A stretch of DNA of 64,000 nt from Paramecium pentaurelia (Eukaryota > Ciliophora > Oligohymenophorea > Peniculida > Parameciidae): assembly GCA_905183005.1 (NCBI GenBank), contig CAJJDO010000111.1, positions 4,942 to 68,941 of the forward strand, given 5' to 3'. The position numbers and the translations under genes are program-made. Below are positions 14,040 to 25,559 of the stretch, one piece after another. Numbering within the stretch: position 1 is the stretch's first letter; the number at the start of each line of letters is the position of its first letter. Below the pieces are notes generated by a model. The model made no database searches. It was not told the origin of the DNA and saw nothing but the letters and a program-made list of their open reading frames with translations.

Positions 14040-14519
14040 TTTGCAAAATTCATTTGGATTTGAACTTTATTTCTTTCAAGTTGAAGAAAAAATTTAATAT
14101 TCTCTATATGTAACTGTCTTTACAACGTAAATTAATTCAATTTTAATGTTTTAGGTATGAATTAACAAGGCACTCATATATAATAAAGTATGATACACAA
14201 AGCAGAGCAGAACAGATCAAGTACCTTTTGAATCATAAAAATCAATAATTCAAAATATAACTTAGCAGAAGTATTTGGAGTAGTATATTTCTCAATTTTC
14301 TAAAAGAGAAATATGAATTATAAAACTGAATATATCGACATTATAATCATTAAATCAAACATAATTCTTCATAGCTTTCGTTTTGATTAATTACAGTTTA
14401 TGAGAATAAAAATTCTAACTTTCCACTTAATAGATAACTTATAGGAAGGTGACCTAAATTATTCATAAACAAAGAAAAAAATATGTTTCATCATATAAAA
14501 ATTAATATTATTAATATAT
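14040..14519. other. no gene recognised
   Basis: AT-rich sequence after the second overlap copy. No extended ciliate-code frame and no motif seen on either strand. Confidence 0.35.
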
Positions 14520-15700
14520 TATAATTTGTAAAATATACATATACTAAAATCAAATTAATAAGTCTTCCATAACTATGCAATTGGAATTCCAAATGTATAA
14601 ATTAGAAATATTTCGTCCTTAACCAGAAATCTGTATGATTAAAAGCTAACTAAAAAGGCGAGATAAGGCTGCCCCAATTTTAGACATCATAAAAAATATA
14701 AATAAAGAGTTATTTAACAGTAACTTAACCAATTACGAAATTAAGATCTAGAGAGATGACTTAACTTAAAATTTTATATACTCTATCCTGATAATTTGCT
14801 TCTCAATATTTCTCTCTTTTTTTGAGTCTCTAATAAATCCCATGTATATCTATCAACCTATCCATCTTTAATAGTGAATTATTTTAAAAGAATTGTTTCA
14901 CTTTTGAATTAGGAGGACCATAATTTATGGAAGTAAGTAGATCAGACACGTTATTTAAGAGTGGATTGATTTAAAACACAAAAATTAAAGTTGTTTGGGA
15001 TGTTTCTAAATTGATTCCAATCATGTTATGAATTAATATCCATGTGTCTAAGACTTCCTTACTTGCATTTATTTTGCTTATTTCTTGTCTTCCAAAATCT
15101 ATTTCCATTATATATTTTATCCATATTCCTTTAATACTGTCGTGAAGACTGATAATTATGGATTTTAAGAACTTGTTGAAATACAATTTATAGTTATTTA
15201 ACAAATCATACATAAAACAAGAATTTCGAATAATTTACCACATAAAATAACCCAGATGATGAATTGCCAATTATAATGGATTGTACCAAAAAATAAAGTG
15301 GACATTCATTCCCCAAAGTGCAACTTTATTTTCTTTCTCTCTTAATTAATAAATCTTTATGCATCATTTTTAATTTGAACCACTTTTAAATATAGTATCC
15401 AAGACTCTAACTCAAAGATTCTTCTATTTTTTTATACATTGATTCAATAAAACAAATTTCTTCAATGTCAAAGGCTATACCAACTTCTGGTTTTTACTAA
15501 GCAATAATTAAATATTAGTTTATATTAAGAAAAATTACATATCAAAAATTTGGTTACAACTTTTGTTGCATTAATTATAATAATTTACTCCAGTTTCATC
15601 TAAGAAAAAAACTATTCAATGTTAATTAGAATTAGATCCATTACAGTCCTATTTTGCTTATTTCAAGTCTTCAATGCTTAAAAGATTTTCCTATTTTTTT
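14520..15700 (-). pseudogene. unrecognised helical protein, broken frame
   Basis: Minus-strand coding-like sequence in two frames. From about 15500 to 15215 it reads EVGIAFDIEEICFIES, then YKKIEESLSQSLGYYIQKWF, and ends FLFYV before TGA. One base further, at 15213, a frame begins MYDLLNNYKLYFNKFLKS and runs to a TGA at 14803-14805. After that TGA the same frame stays open for another 90 or more codons (EANYQDRVYKILSQVISL onwards). So one frameshift and one in-frame TGA interrupt what looks like a single predicted-helical protein. I do not recognise the family. Decay is the simplest reading; sequencing errors could also explain the breaks. Confidence 0.45.
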
Positions 15701-17316
15701 AATAGGTGAGAATTATTGGATAACAGTTACTATAATTAAATTTTTTTGTTTTATTATTTATTATTAATTAGAATTGGCATAATTATTTTGAAAAAAGTTG
15801 ATAAATTTTAGATAAGTTAAAGCTGATTTTGATTTTGAATTCTTTTTAATATAAGGAATGAGATAGAAATTCAAAATCTATTAATTAAAATTCCATATAT
15901 AAAAGAAATAAAAAAAGTATATGTTAAACTGTTAATAATAATATTTTAAATATGGTAATATTCAATTAATAATTATCAAGAATATAGCAATAAATATAAA
16001 ACTATTTTTTAGTAAACAACAAACTCAAAAATAAGAAGAAATGATAAAATAAAGAAAATTGAATTTTTCAATACTATTAAAAATTATGAAAAATAGATAT
16101 ATTTATTAATTTCTATGAATGTTAGAAATATTTCAATACCTTAAAATTAAAATTATTAATTGTTAAAAGTAGATAGATTAATTTTTCTTTTAATTAAAAC
16201 CAAAAAATACATTATAATTTAGAGTGGGTTTATATTAAATATAAATTAATTCTCTTTATAATTTATTTAAAAATATTTAAATATTGATTATTTTTTATAT
16301 TTTGAGTTAAATAGAAATTTTTTTAATGATGTTCATCATTAAAAATTATGTGATAATTGATTTCTAGTAATAGAATTTAGCTATTCTTGATGCAAATAAT
16401 GAATGATTTCTTTGAGAACAGTGATATACGACTGATATCTCGATTAATAATTTATATTTTTAGGGGGCTTAAATAAGATTAAGGATCTTGTTAATGCAAA
16501 ACTTTGATTAATCTAATGTGCAGCTGATATTGAAAAGCTGGACATAACTATTTCTATTTAGATGATAAGTAGATTAATATTTTTATTGTTATAAGAGATT
16601 TAAAGGATTATTCTTAGGTTGAACGTATTAGATGGTTAATATTTCATATATATATTTTGAGATTTTTGAAAAATAATATTTTGCTAAAGGTGAATCCAAA
16701 TATTAAACAGCGAAAACAATTTTTAATTATGGACTCATTATAATTAATAATAGGAAAATCCTATTTGATTATTACTTATAAGTCTACCATAGAAATATTC
16801 AATTTAGTATTTTTCAATTAAACTTTTTTTTAATTTTAGTGTATTAATATATATCAAATTCATTAGAAATACACATAAAAATGATTACAATAAATAATAG
16901 AGAGGATGTAAACAAATGTATAATGGATTTTTCTTAAGAGTTCTTGGTTATTATATTTTTTATAAATTGGTCTCTGTGTATTAAGTAGAATTATAGAAAT
17001 CCTAATTTTGGTCAATTGTAGCATTTTTTACTATTGGAAGAAAAATTATACTATGATTTTATTATTATCCCTCTTCTGTAAAAAAGAAATCATTTAATTA
17101 ATGAACTTGTATTTGTGTTATTTACTTTAGGAAAAAGAAAATCAAAATCAAAATTAAAGGTAATAAGTTCTTACTGATATATTTGATGTCAATTTTAGAT
17201 AATATTTATGTTGTTAATATTTTTCCCTTTTTCTTTTAATAAAGTGTTATTATATATATTAATAATTTAAGGAATTGTTATTAACCTAAATCTTAAATTA
17301 ATAATTAATATAAAAA
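15701..17316. other. AT-rich region with faint coding traces
   Basis: Mostly homopolymer-rich AT sequence. Around 16460-16560 a plus-strand stretch reads KIKDLVNAKL...CAADIEKLDIT but is short and ends in TGA. Nothing else is supported. The last 100 bases should hold the promoter of the gene starting at 17317. Confidence 0.35.
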
Positions 17317-18552
17317 ATGAACATAAACAAATTATAATGCCTAAAAGAATATCATTATTCTAAACCAATTATGGGAGTGTGCATTGATTAATAATGCATA
17401 GAGGATAAATCTTTCTGTCATGAATGTTATATGAATTGTCATAGACATGACAAAAATAAATTGTACCTTTTTCCCAGTTTGGAAGATTGGTTTAAATAGT
17501 TTTTTATGAAGTTTGAATGTACAATATAATAAATGACAGAATCTTTTTCATTAATAGAGAACTTAAAAAAAAATTTTAATCAATTTAAGATAGCATAATT
17601 AAATTTATTTATGAAAGAAGTGGTAAATTTAGAAAAACAAATAGATATGCTCAATCTTAATTTAAACTCATTTATCTTACAATTATGTTAATTGAGTCAA
17701 TAAACCCAATAGAATCAATAGAGTTAATAAACTCAATAGAATCAATAAACTCAATAGAATCAATAAACTCAATAGAATCAATAGAGTCAATAGAGTCAAT
17801 AAAATCAATAGAGTCAATAGAGTCAATAAAATCAATAGAGTCAATAAAATCAATAGAGTCATTAGAGTCGATAGAATCATTAAAGTCAATAGAGCCGATA
17901 GAATCAATAGAGTCAATTCATTATCTAATTCAATAAAATTTCATATAATGATTTAATTACTTAAAATGAGAATACTAACATACAAGATTAAAAAAGAAAT
18001 TAAATATAATAGACTCAGGGAAATGGATTAGCAAATTATGATACACCTACATAAAGTTCTCTCAAATTTTTAGATGTTTAATTTAAAATTGAAGAATATA
18101 ATTCACATGTAGAAATTACACGTAATGGAAAATTAGTAAAGTGTTTAATAAGTGAAAATATAATTATGGGTAATCCTATGATTCCAAAAACTGGAATAAC
18201 AAAATTTGCTATAAAGCTTTTAAATCCAGTATATTATGTAGCATTGGGTGTGGGGAAAAAAGATATGTTATAATAAATAAATAATCAACTTAATCTATTT
18301 CAATAAAAGGAACACGGGTAAAATTATTTGATTAACATATATAGAACTTACCTTGTAAATTCACTTGGACTTGTATTCTCTCATAATTCATTTACAACAT
18401 ACAAAAATTTTTCTTTTAAGGAAAATGACACAATAATCATTGAGTTGGATATGGGAAAATCTAAAATTACTTGGACTAAATTAAATGATAATTCCAATAT
18501 TGTAAGTATTAATATAGATTTTTAAGTCTGTTCCATTCCTAAATTCCTTTGA
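17317..18552 (+). CDS. zinc-finger protein with Gln-rich repeat and SPRY-like C-terminus
   Basis: A single uninterrupted frame of 411 codons from ATG at 17317 to TGA at 18550-18552. It is open only if TAA/TAG mean Gln. Residues 8-50 hold a Cys/His cluster (CLKEYH...GVCIDQQC...CHECYMNCHRHDKNKL) like the B-box-type fingers common in Paramecium. Residues 50-120 are helical. Residues about 122-200 are an almost pure Gln tract (QQS/QQN/QQT units) encoded by a 9-bp minisatellite. Residues 230-400 are beta-rich (YKNFSFKENDTIIIELDM then KITWTKLN), which matches the pattern of ciliate SPRY-like domains. Inference: an adaptor or ubiquitin-ligase-like protein, with the finger and SPRY-like domain binding partners. 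The Gln tract may vary in length between strains. No RING finger is visible, so ligase activity is not supported. Confidence 0.85.
17683..17922 (+). repeat. 9-bp coding minisatellite (CAATARAVT-type unit)
   Basis: About 26 tandem copies of a 9-bp unit such as CAATAGAGT or CAATAAACT, with single-base variants. Each unit encodes Gln-Gln-Ser/Thr/Asn in the frame of the surrounding gene. The 9-bp period keeps the frame whatever the copy number. In the other frames, and in the standard code, it reads as IES-type repeats, which are shadows. Confidence 0.9.
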
Positions 18553-18699
18553 TCTGTATCCTTTATTACATTTAAATCAAACAGTTATATAGGTAGTGGA
18601 TAAAGTATGATAATATTTTAAAGTTGTTAGATCTTTTATTATAATTTTTTTACAAATTATTTATGAAATAAAATATTATTAATTATTCTTCACTAAATG

Positions 18700-20090
18700 A
18701 ATTAGATTAACAATTACATATTTTAATATACTTTATATTTTATCATATTATCCCAAGTAGTCAAGAATTCTCTATCTCTACTAATTGATACATAAATATA
18801 ATTTTATCAAAAGGAATTATCAATTTTGTTTTAAGAATTTCTACTTCATGTCTTCGATAAATATTTATGTGAAACCCATTTTTGATTACAAGTAATTATT
18901 TACTGTCAACATTTTATAAAAGTGATAAAAAGTCACAACTATCACTAGACTTTACTTTTATATATTTCCTTTATTAATTCATTTTAGTTTCATTATATTA
19001 ATAGCAATTCATCAAATTTGAAATCCATTATTAAAATACAAATGAATTATCACTTTAAAAAATATTCTATATCTCGAACCTCAACCTTTATCTTTTATAC
19101 TATAATAAAAAATATTATCTTTCATTTTATGTTCTAAAAACAAGAATAATTCTATCGTTTCCACTTGAAATCAATCTAGTTTATGATGCAGTTAAATCAA
19201 TACTCCAAACTTATTCATTGTGTTCAAAAATTATCTAATTACTTATCCATTTAGTAGTAATATTTCAAAATTTGATTGTTTTATCATAAATAATAAAAAT
19301 AAGGAGGCCATCATTATTATTTATACTTAAACAAAGTATTCTCTCACACTGTGCCATCCATTTTTGATTAAAAAGTACCATTAATTATTTTATCAATTGA
19401 CCATATTATAATAGACCCATCTTTGCTTCATGACATAAAATTGTTTATCTTTTTCACAAGTATTAAACATTTAACTTCTTTGTGTTCTGAAATAATTTAT
19501 TTTTCTAATAATACTTAATCGATGAATTAATATATTTTCATTTTTCAATGGCTATGCATAATAGAATTCTTATTATTTCATACTATTTCATCAATCATTT
19601 ATACATGGCTTAATCTTTTATTAAGTAATATTTTTTTATGTTTATCTCTATCATATAAATATTCTTATATTTTATTTTACATCTTTGTATATAATTATTA
19701 TATTTTACCCCCTTTATTCTCCAAAATCTTATTCTATTATATTTTGAAATTATTCAATTAAGATTTAATATATCTTATTTTTATGAATTATTTAATTCTT
19801 CATCAATTTGAATTAACTCATCATTGATATTTAGAATATTGGTTTTTTATAGATTATCTTGTCTTAATACGAAATAATCTATTAATAATTGTTGAATAAA
19901 TTTCAATACATTTTATAATTATTATAATGATCATTTTCATTCTTTAGGTATTTTAGATGTTATCTCATATATGAATTAATAGAAAATACCTTTAAATTTG
20001 ATCAGAATTAAATAAAATTAAATGATAAATATATAACATTAATTATCATATAATTATTTAAATAATCAAAAATAATTTAAGAGAAATTTC
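18700..20090 (-). pseudogene. WD40-repeat gene with in-frame TGAs
   Basis: The minus strand shows an N-terminal helical/coiled region (about 19600-20050; DKIIYKKPIFQIS and similar) followed by WD40-like repeats. These include EHKEVKCLILVKK, then SKDGSIIIWSIDK (about 19380-19470), EHNEQVWSIDL with ISSGNDRIILVF (about 19150-19250), and YVSISRDREFLTTWDN (about 18740-18790). Two TGA codons lie in frame inside the first repeat region, one directly before SKDGSI where the fold normally has a small residue. Frame changes separate the last blades. WD40 propellers are interaction scaffolds. The breaks argue for a pseudogene, or less likely for unmodelled introns. It lies tail-to-head with the intact gene at 20106-21380, only a few bases downstream of it. 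Confidence 0.6.
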
Positions 20091-20105
20091 ATTCTTTAAA
20101 TTTGA

Positions 20106-21380
20106 TCAATTATTTATATCTTTTTTTTGATGGAATAAAATTCTATATGGTCTAACATCTTCTGAATTATTAACAACAAAATAATTCTTTTTTTTCATTC
20201 TTTCACTTTATCTAATTTTTTTTGGGTTTACTCGCGACATAAAGATCAAAGCAAACAACTTATTACCTAATTAAATGTACTCAGCAAATCCATCTTCAAT
20301 ACAAACAGTATATTAATCAGAGAAATATATTCCTGTTCCTACCTTCACTTCATTTCCAAATTCATCCATACATTAATCAGCAGCATAAACTTATCTAGAA
20401 CCAGACACCAAATTATTTTCAATATTAGAATTAACTGCAAAATTCTTAGTACCATGGTATAAAATTCTCCATTCATTGACATTACCATCCATTTTAAGCC
20501 AATCATTGTTTTTGTAATTTTTAATTTTTAATCCGAATCCATAACAACCTCTTGGAAAATAGTAATCATATCTATGATAAGGAGGTCCTCTTTATTCTTT
20601 TTCATTAAAATTATCCCAACTCATATTGAATTGAGGATTAAAATCTTCGAAAGATAAAGCTACTCCTGAACAGCCTTTTTTCAAATCACCTACAACAGCT
20701 CTTGCTTAATCAAAGTAAGCTACATGTTCAATTTGACCATTACAATATTCATTTAAAAATTTCTATGTATTAGGGGAATTATTAATCTATTATTAAATTT
20801 CTTCATGATTGCTTCTGATAATCTAAAAACTAATTTCAAAGCGTTCCTTCGATACTCCTAATATTTCAATTTAATCAATTGAAATATTAAGTGAAATCGA
20901 TAATTTTTATTAAAATTCTAATAAGTGCTCTTCGAACAATAGATTGTCATTCATAATTTTATCAAAATCAAGATTTTTGTAACTAACTTTTAGGCAAGAT
21001 TAATCTGAGCCATAAGCCCCTATAATAGAATCAAATCCAAAAGAATATTATTAACTTGTTATTAATAATTCTCTATTTTAATCTCTTAATAATGATTCTA
21101 TTAAAACGTAAATTAAAATTTTATCTTCATTATTTTATTTTATTTCAGGAATTGATTTTGCTTAACCTAAATCTTTTAATTTTTGGATTAGTTATTATTA
21201 GTATTAATTCTTATAGTATTATATTTAATTATTTGTAAGGTTATTATTATTGTCTAACTAATAAATTTCTTAGTTTAACATTTCAATTTATTTCTAAATC
21301 GATTGTGTGAGAATTTATTCTTGTATTTATGTTTGCTTTAAAACACTTTATAAATGTTATTTAGCTGAATATTAATTCAT
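20106..21380 (-). CDS. protein with ADP-ribosyltransferase-like C-terminal motifs
   Basis: A 424-codon frame without introns from ATG at 21380 to TGA at 20106-20108. Residues 1-80 are Gln/Asn-rich. Residues 80-230 are mixed helical. Residues about 270-400 carry YGFGLKIKNYKNNDWLKMDG, then WRILYHGTKNFAVNS, then DEFGNEVKVGTGIYFSDQYT. The YHGT and GIYFSD motifs, spaced about 50 residues apart, match the first two signatures of the PARP/ADP-ribosyltransferase fold (the H of the NAD-binding HGT, and the Y of G-x-x-x-Y). A catalytic Glu was not identified with confidence. Related protist and fungal proteins of this type are uncharacterised as far as I know. I infer a PARP-like fold that could transfer ADP-ribose or bind NAD. 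Activity is not shown. An in-frame internal ATG (in QIEMLNQE) could be an alternative start. Confidence 0.7.
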
Positions 21381-21859
21381 TTTTAAATATTTATAAGAAA
21401 ATGTTATATATCCCAAGATAAAAATAGCATGTAATAGAATTAAAACAACATATATATTCTATTAGTATTTTTAGAATTTATTATTTAAATAACAAAAATA
21501 TCACAAAATTTATTAGAATTTGCAAACTTCATTATTATATAGTCTTTTCCTTTAATTATCGAACATTTCAGATTATTTGTATGAAAAAATTTAATGAGAA
21601 AATATTCTAACTTAAATTCTAGAGTAACTGTAAGCAACTCAAAGTTATTTTTTTCTGTATTCTCTGAGGTATATAAATTTATTTTTTATTAAAACTTTTT
21701 GCTGGCTGGATTGAACAAACAAACGATGATCATTATTGATAACTTGAATATTGTTCATTTCCTGGTTATAAATTTAACCAACAGACTCTCTAAAATTTTA
21801 CTATTATAATTTAAATGTAATGAAAAATGCTGAAATGATCAATTTAATTAAATCCATAT
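21381..21859. other. upstream region of the ART-like gene; nothing recognised
   Basis: AT-rich. It should contain the promoter of the minus-strand gene at 21380. No further coding signal seen. Confidence 0.35.
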
Positions 21860-22640
21860 TAAATTAAGTTTTAGATGATCAAGAATAGAGGCATTATGTA
21901 TTGAGATTTAAAACCTGAAAATATTTTTGTGACTATTGATATCAAAGGTGATTTACACTACTCAACCAAAGTAAGGTTGATAATTTTAAGATTTTAGAGC
22001 ATGGCAATAACAATCTGACATAAAAAGCACTAAAATATATGTATTTGAATTGAATTATTCTGATTAAGAGAATAATAAATTTGCAGAATTTTCAAGAATA
22101 ATTCGAGGAAAAAAAATAGATTTCCAATAAATTTATAACTTAAAATTAAATTATTTATAAAAATGGATCGAATTGTAGAAGTAATACATCTTGATTGTAG
22201 AAATTCAAGAAGACAATTGACTTTAACTGTAAATAAAACAGTATTAATTCATTAAGCATCTCATTAGCTATTTAAAGATAAATGAAAAAATTTTAGTAAT
22301 TATTGTAGCAAGGATGCTTTTTATAAATAATTAATAAACAATATTTACAATTATTTTATGTTATTTAATAATAAAAAACATTAAATAAAGACTATATTGC
22401 AATATATAAACATTTTAATCTAATTTAGAAGTCTAGAAAAAAATTATAAAAAAAGCATTTTAATTTGTTCTAAAGACAAAATTTAGTTGAAATATTATTT
22501 AATTGATAATTAAATAGCAATAAATTATCTACAAGTATAAGAATATGGTTTTACTAAAATCTATCTAAATAAAAATCATTTGAAATTAATGACAATAGAC
22601 AAATAGTCTTTGTAAGATAAATGATGCTAAAAATAATTCT
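21860..22640 (+). pseudogene. protein-kinase gene remnants
   Basis: At about 21885-21960 the plus strand reads RGIMY(TGA)DLKPENIFV, the catalytic loop of a Ser/Thr kinase (normally HRDLKPEN) with a TGA where Arg belongs. It is followed by KVRLIDNFKILEHG in place of the usual DFG segment. About 200 bases further (22160-22625) a second piece begins MDRIVEVIHLDCRNSRRQLT. It contains YLQVQEYGFTKIYLNKNHLK, which resembles the PH-like N-terminal extension of many Paramecium kinases. The pieces are short, frame-broken and lack the activation loop and C-lobe. I infer two kinase-family relics. Confidence 0.55.
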
Positions 22641-22649
22641 GATTATATC

Positions 22650-23990
22650 AAGAAAGGCACATCACTTGCTTCGAACTTCCTCGAGAGAGTAGGGCACTAT
22701 GTGAGTACTAGATGAAGACCATTTTCTATAAGGACTCGTAAGACCGATTCCTAAATATGCTCTTCCTTGGGAGCCTAAATCTGAATATGGCAGCGAGAAC
22801 AAGTAGCAAATTTTTAAGAGAATGACCGAATGTTGGATGTATAAGTGGTAGGTCAAAAATGGACCCAGAGAATATCTAGAGGAATTAATGAATAACTACA
22901 AGATTGCTACTGAGGAGAAATGGGAAAAGTATAATATTCTTAAAGTTTCCGTCATTATAGATCCAAATGGAGGTTACCAAGAAAGGTAAATGGATGAATT
23001 TTTAGAAATGGTTAGAAATTATCAGAATGAGCAGCAAGATTTAAACGAAACATCACTTTAGAATAGATAAGAAAAGACAAACTTAAACAGAGATAAAATA
23101 GTGTCACATTATTATACATAGCTCCAGGGGCTTCCCCTAGAGACACCTGCCTTTATAAATAACTTTCATGCCCATGAACTATCATATCATGTCATGTTAG
23201 ATGAAGACTATGATTTTAACCATATATGGCTAAATAAAACACAGTTACAACTCCTAGACAGATTATACCGACATAATGAGAAAAATATTAAAGGATGGAA
23301 ATAAATACTTTCGACCATCTAATAGGCTTTTATTAACCAATAAACTTTATCAACAGCATTGACCTCTTGAAAGGTGATTATTCTTCCCCAACTCATATCC
23401 AAAGTTTGATCATTAGGCTTAATTATGAAAGACACCTGAGGATCAGCTTTTATAACAACACATCCAAGAAGAATCAGATGATTAACTTTATGTTTGTAAG
23501 AAAAGCCCATTTTAATGAAAACTTCAAACAGTGGATAAAATGTTATAGTTAACAAGAAACAAAGACGTTTTTGTTATATGAGACAAGCTCCTCAGGAGAA
23601 CTTTAGGGTTATAAGATAAATATATTAACGACTAAGGAATCGAAAAAATTGAGCAAGTCTTCCTAGCTGGATGCGATAAGTCTTTATTCAGAGAAGAAAT
23701 TCATATCTACTTGAAGATTTTGATGATATCCAAAGGTTAAGGTAACTCAATATGGTTTAACATGATTAAATATTAAACTAGCCTAGAATATATGCTATAC
23801 GATATCTGTAAATACATATATACTTTAAAAACCAAGATTGAATTCTGAATCCTAAACTGGAGTAATAACATATGTCTGCCCCATTTTTAAAAAGCAAATC
23901 CTTGACTGGGAAAATGCAATAGGCCATTATTGCCGATCTTCGAGTAGGTGACCTCGAAATACTAGATTCTGTAACCAGTCAACAAAATTG
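22650..23990 (+). pseudogene. GC-richer ORF remnant of unknown family
   Basis: About 1.3 kb that is visibly richer in G and C than its surroundings. Plus-strand reading: PRESRALCEYQMKTIFYKDS, shift, RPIPKYALPWEPKSEYGSEN, continuing through RMTECWMYKWQVKNGPREYL and FNHIWLNKTQLQLLDRLYR. Then come a TGA and a frame change into GDYSSPTHIQSLIIRLNYER, and another shift into IEKIEQVFLAGCDKSLFREE. Altogether roughly 440 residues with three or four breaks. In-frame TAA/TAG occur, so it was ciliate-coded. I do not recognise the family. The composition suggests a separate origin, such as a mobile-element ORF or a formerly highly expressed gene. Both are inference. Confidence 0.5.
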
Positions 23991-25069
23991 AGCGCATAAA
24001 TATTATTATTATTAATATTCTGATTACATTTTTTAAATTTAGATTATAAATTAAATTTTTTTTATGAGGGTTATTTTAAAGGAATTTATATAGATATAAA
24101 CAATATACCTGGAATAAACTTATCATATATAAATTTAAATAAAGCAATTTATCATGAAATAGATACAGAACTTTAGAATTGAAGAAATTTAATTAAATTG
24201 AAAAAGTGAGCCAAATATCAACCTTAAAGTTGATGTTTAAAAATATAGGACTAATTACTTAATTATAGAGAAGATATTACAATTTGAATTAAGCTTTAGA
24301 ATTAGTGATCAAATAAAATTAAATTAGAAAAAATTTGATAGAGAAAATAGGGAAATTTCCAGATGATATGATCACTAAATTAAAAAGAAATACAATACAA
24401 TTGAAATAATTCAGAATTAAATTAATAAGAACAGATTAATGTAGAATAATTATATTAAAAAGGTAATTAGATTATTAATTTAGGATGAGAAAATGAGATC
24501 CTAACATCACTACACTATACTTTTAAAAAAAACAAATTATTGTAATATTGATTGTGTTTCTACAAAGAGGATGAGTTCAAAATAAAGTATTTGAAGGTTA
24601 ATGAGAAATATTCAGTATCATGATCTTCGATATACAAAGTTGTGTGAGACCTCTAAGTCGGGAGTTGATTAGAAAATATTTTAATAATTTTTTAACACTA
24701 AAATATACAACTCACTTAGATGTATTTGAGAAATACAGAAATTGAATTAGTCATTGATTTCAAAAATGGATGTGTTTAAATAGAAGAATTTTCATACAAA
24801 TTCATAAACTTAAAGTTAAATTATATATGAATCCACAATTTAATTTTTTGGTCTTTTATTTAATTATTAAAAGAAAAAATTAATCTAATTTAGATTTAAA
24901 GATTTTCTCCACCCTAAAATAATGGCTTAAGTTAATCCAATTTGTTCTCTGATAAGAGAATTCAATGAAAATTTGATCTGTTAAGGATGGAATTAACTAT
25001 CAGCAATCATCTAGCTATAATCAGTAATTATTTATAAAATATAATTAATATTAATATGATTTATCTTAT
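23991..25069. other. decayed region, one short ORF
   Basis: Mostly AT-rich with broken frames. At 24922-25062 a plus-strand reading MAQVNPICSLIREFNENLIC stays open for about 45 codons to TGA. It has no partner exon or motif. Nothing else is supported. Confidence 0.35.
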
Positions 25070-25101
25070 GAGGTGATAAAATATACCTCTTTTATCACCT
25101 C
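25070..25101. repeat. perfect 12-bp inverted repeat, 8-nt loop
   Basis: GAGGTGATAAAA (25070-25081) is mirrored by TTTTATCACCTC (25090-25101) around TATACCTC. It could form a stable hairpin. No adjacent gene explains it. Possible roles are a transcript end, a small mobile-element terminus or a chance palindrome. Confidence 0.75.
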
Positions 25102-25559
25102 TGATATATTTTAAAAACATTACTCTAATATATTGGTGAAAATAATTTTTCCAATTTTCATATTATTTTCACTATTTTAAATTTTCTAAATGAATATTTT
25201 GTTGTAAATCAGTTATTAATTAATAAATAATTAATAAAAATAATACTTTCTAAATTCGCTAATTTACTATAATTTGTAGGAGTGCATTCTAAACTGGTGA
25301 AATTAATTTCTATACAATTATAATCAATATTTAATAGTTTGGAGAGTTGAATTCCCTAAACTGAGATGTTATGATAATTAAATAATATATATTGTATTTT
25401 AACCGATATATATTAATTTATATTAAGAGAGATAAAAATAGGTATATTTAATTAAAATTTTAATTTATTTTTATTTAAATAATAAATTTATTATAAATCT
25501 ATATCATTATTTCAATTAAGATATATTCAATAAAATTATATTTTTTGTTCTTTAAATTA

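Noticed and set aside
17683..17922. CRISPR-like array
   Set aside because: The repeats are directly adjacent 9-mers without spacers, inside a eukaryotic coding frame.
17683..17936. Overlapping open frames on both strands in the minisatellite (Ile-Glu-Ser and Leu-Leu-Thr repeats)
   Set aside because: Both are shadows of the 9-bp repeat. The frame that fits the flanking zinc-finger and SPRY-like regions reads Gln-Gln-Ser/Thr/Asn.
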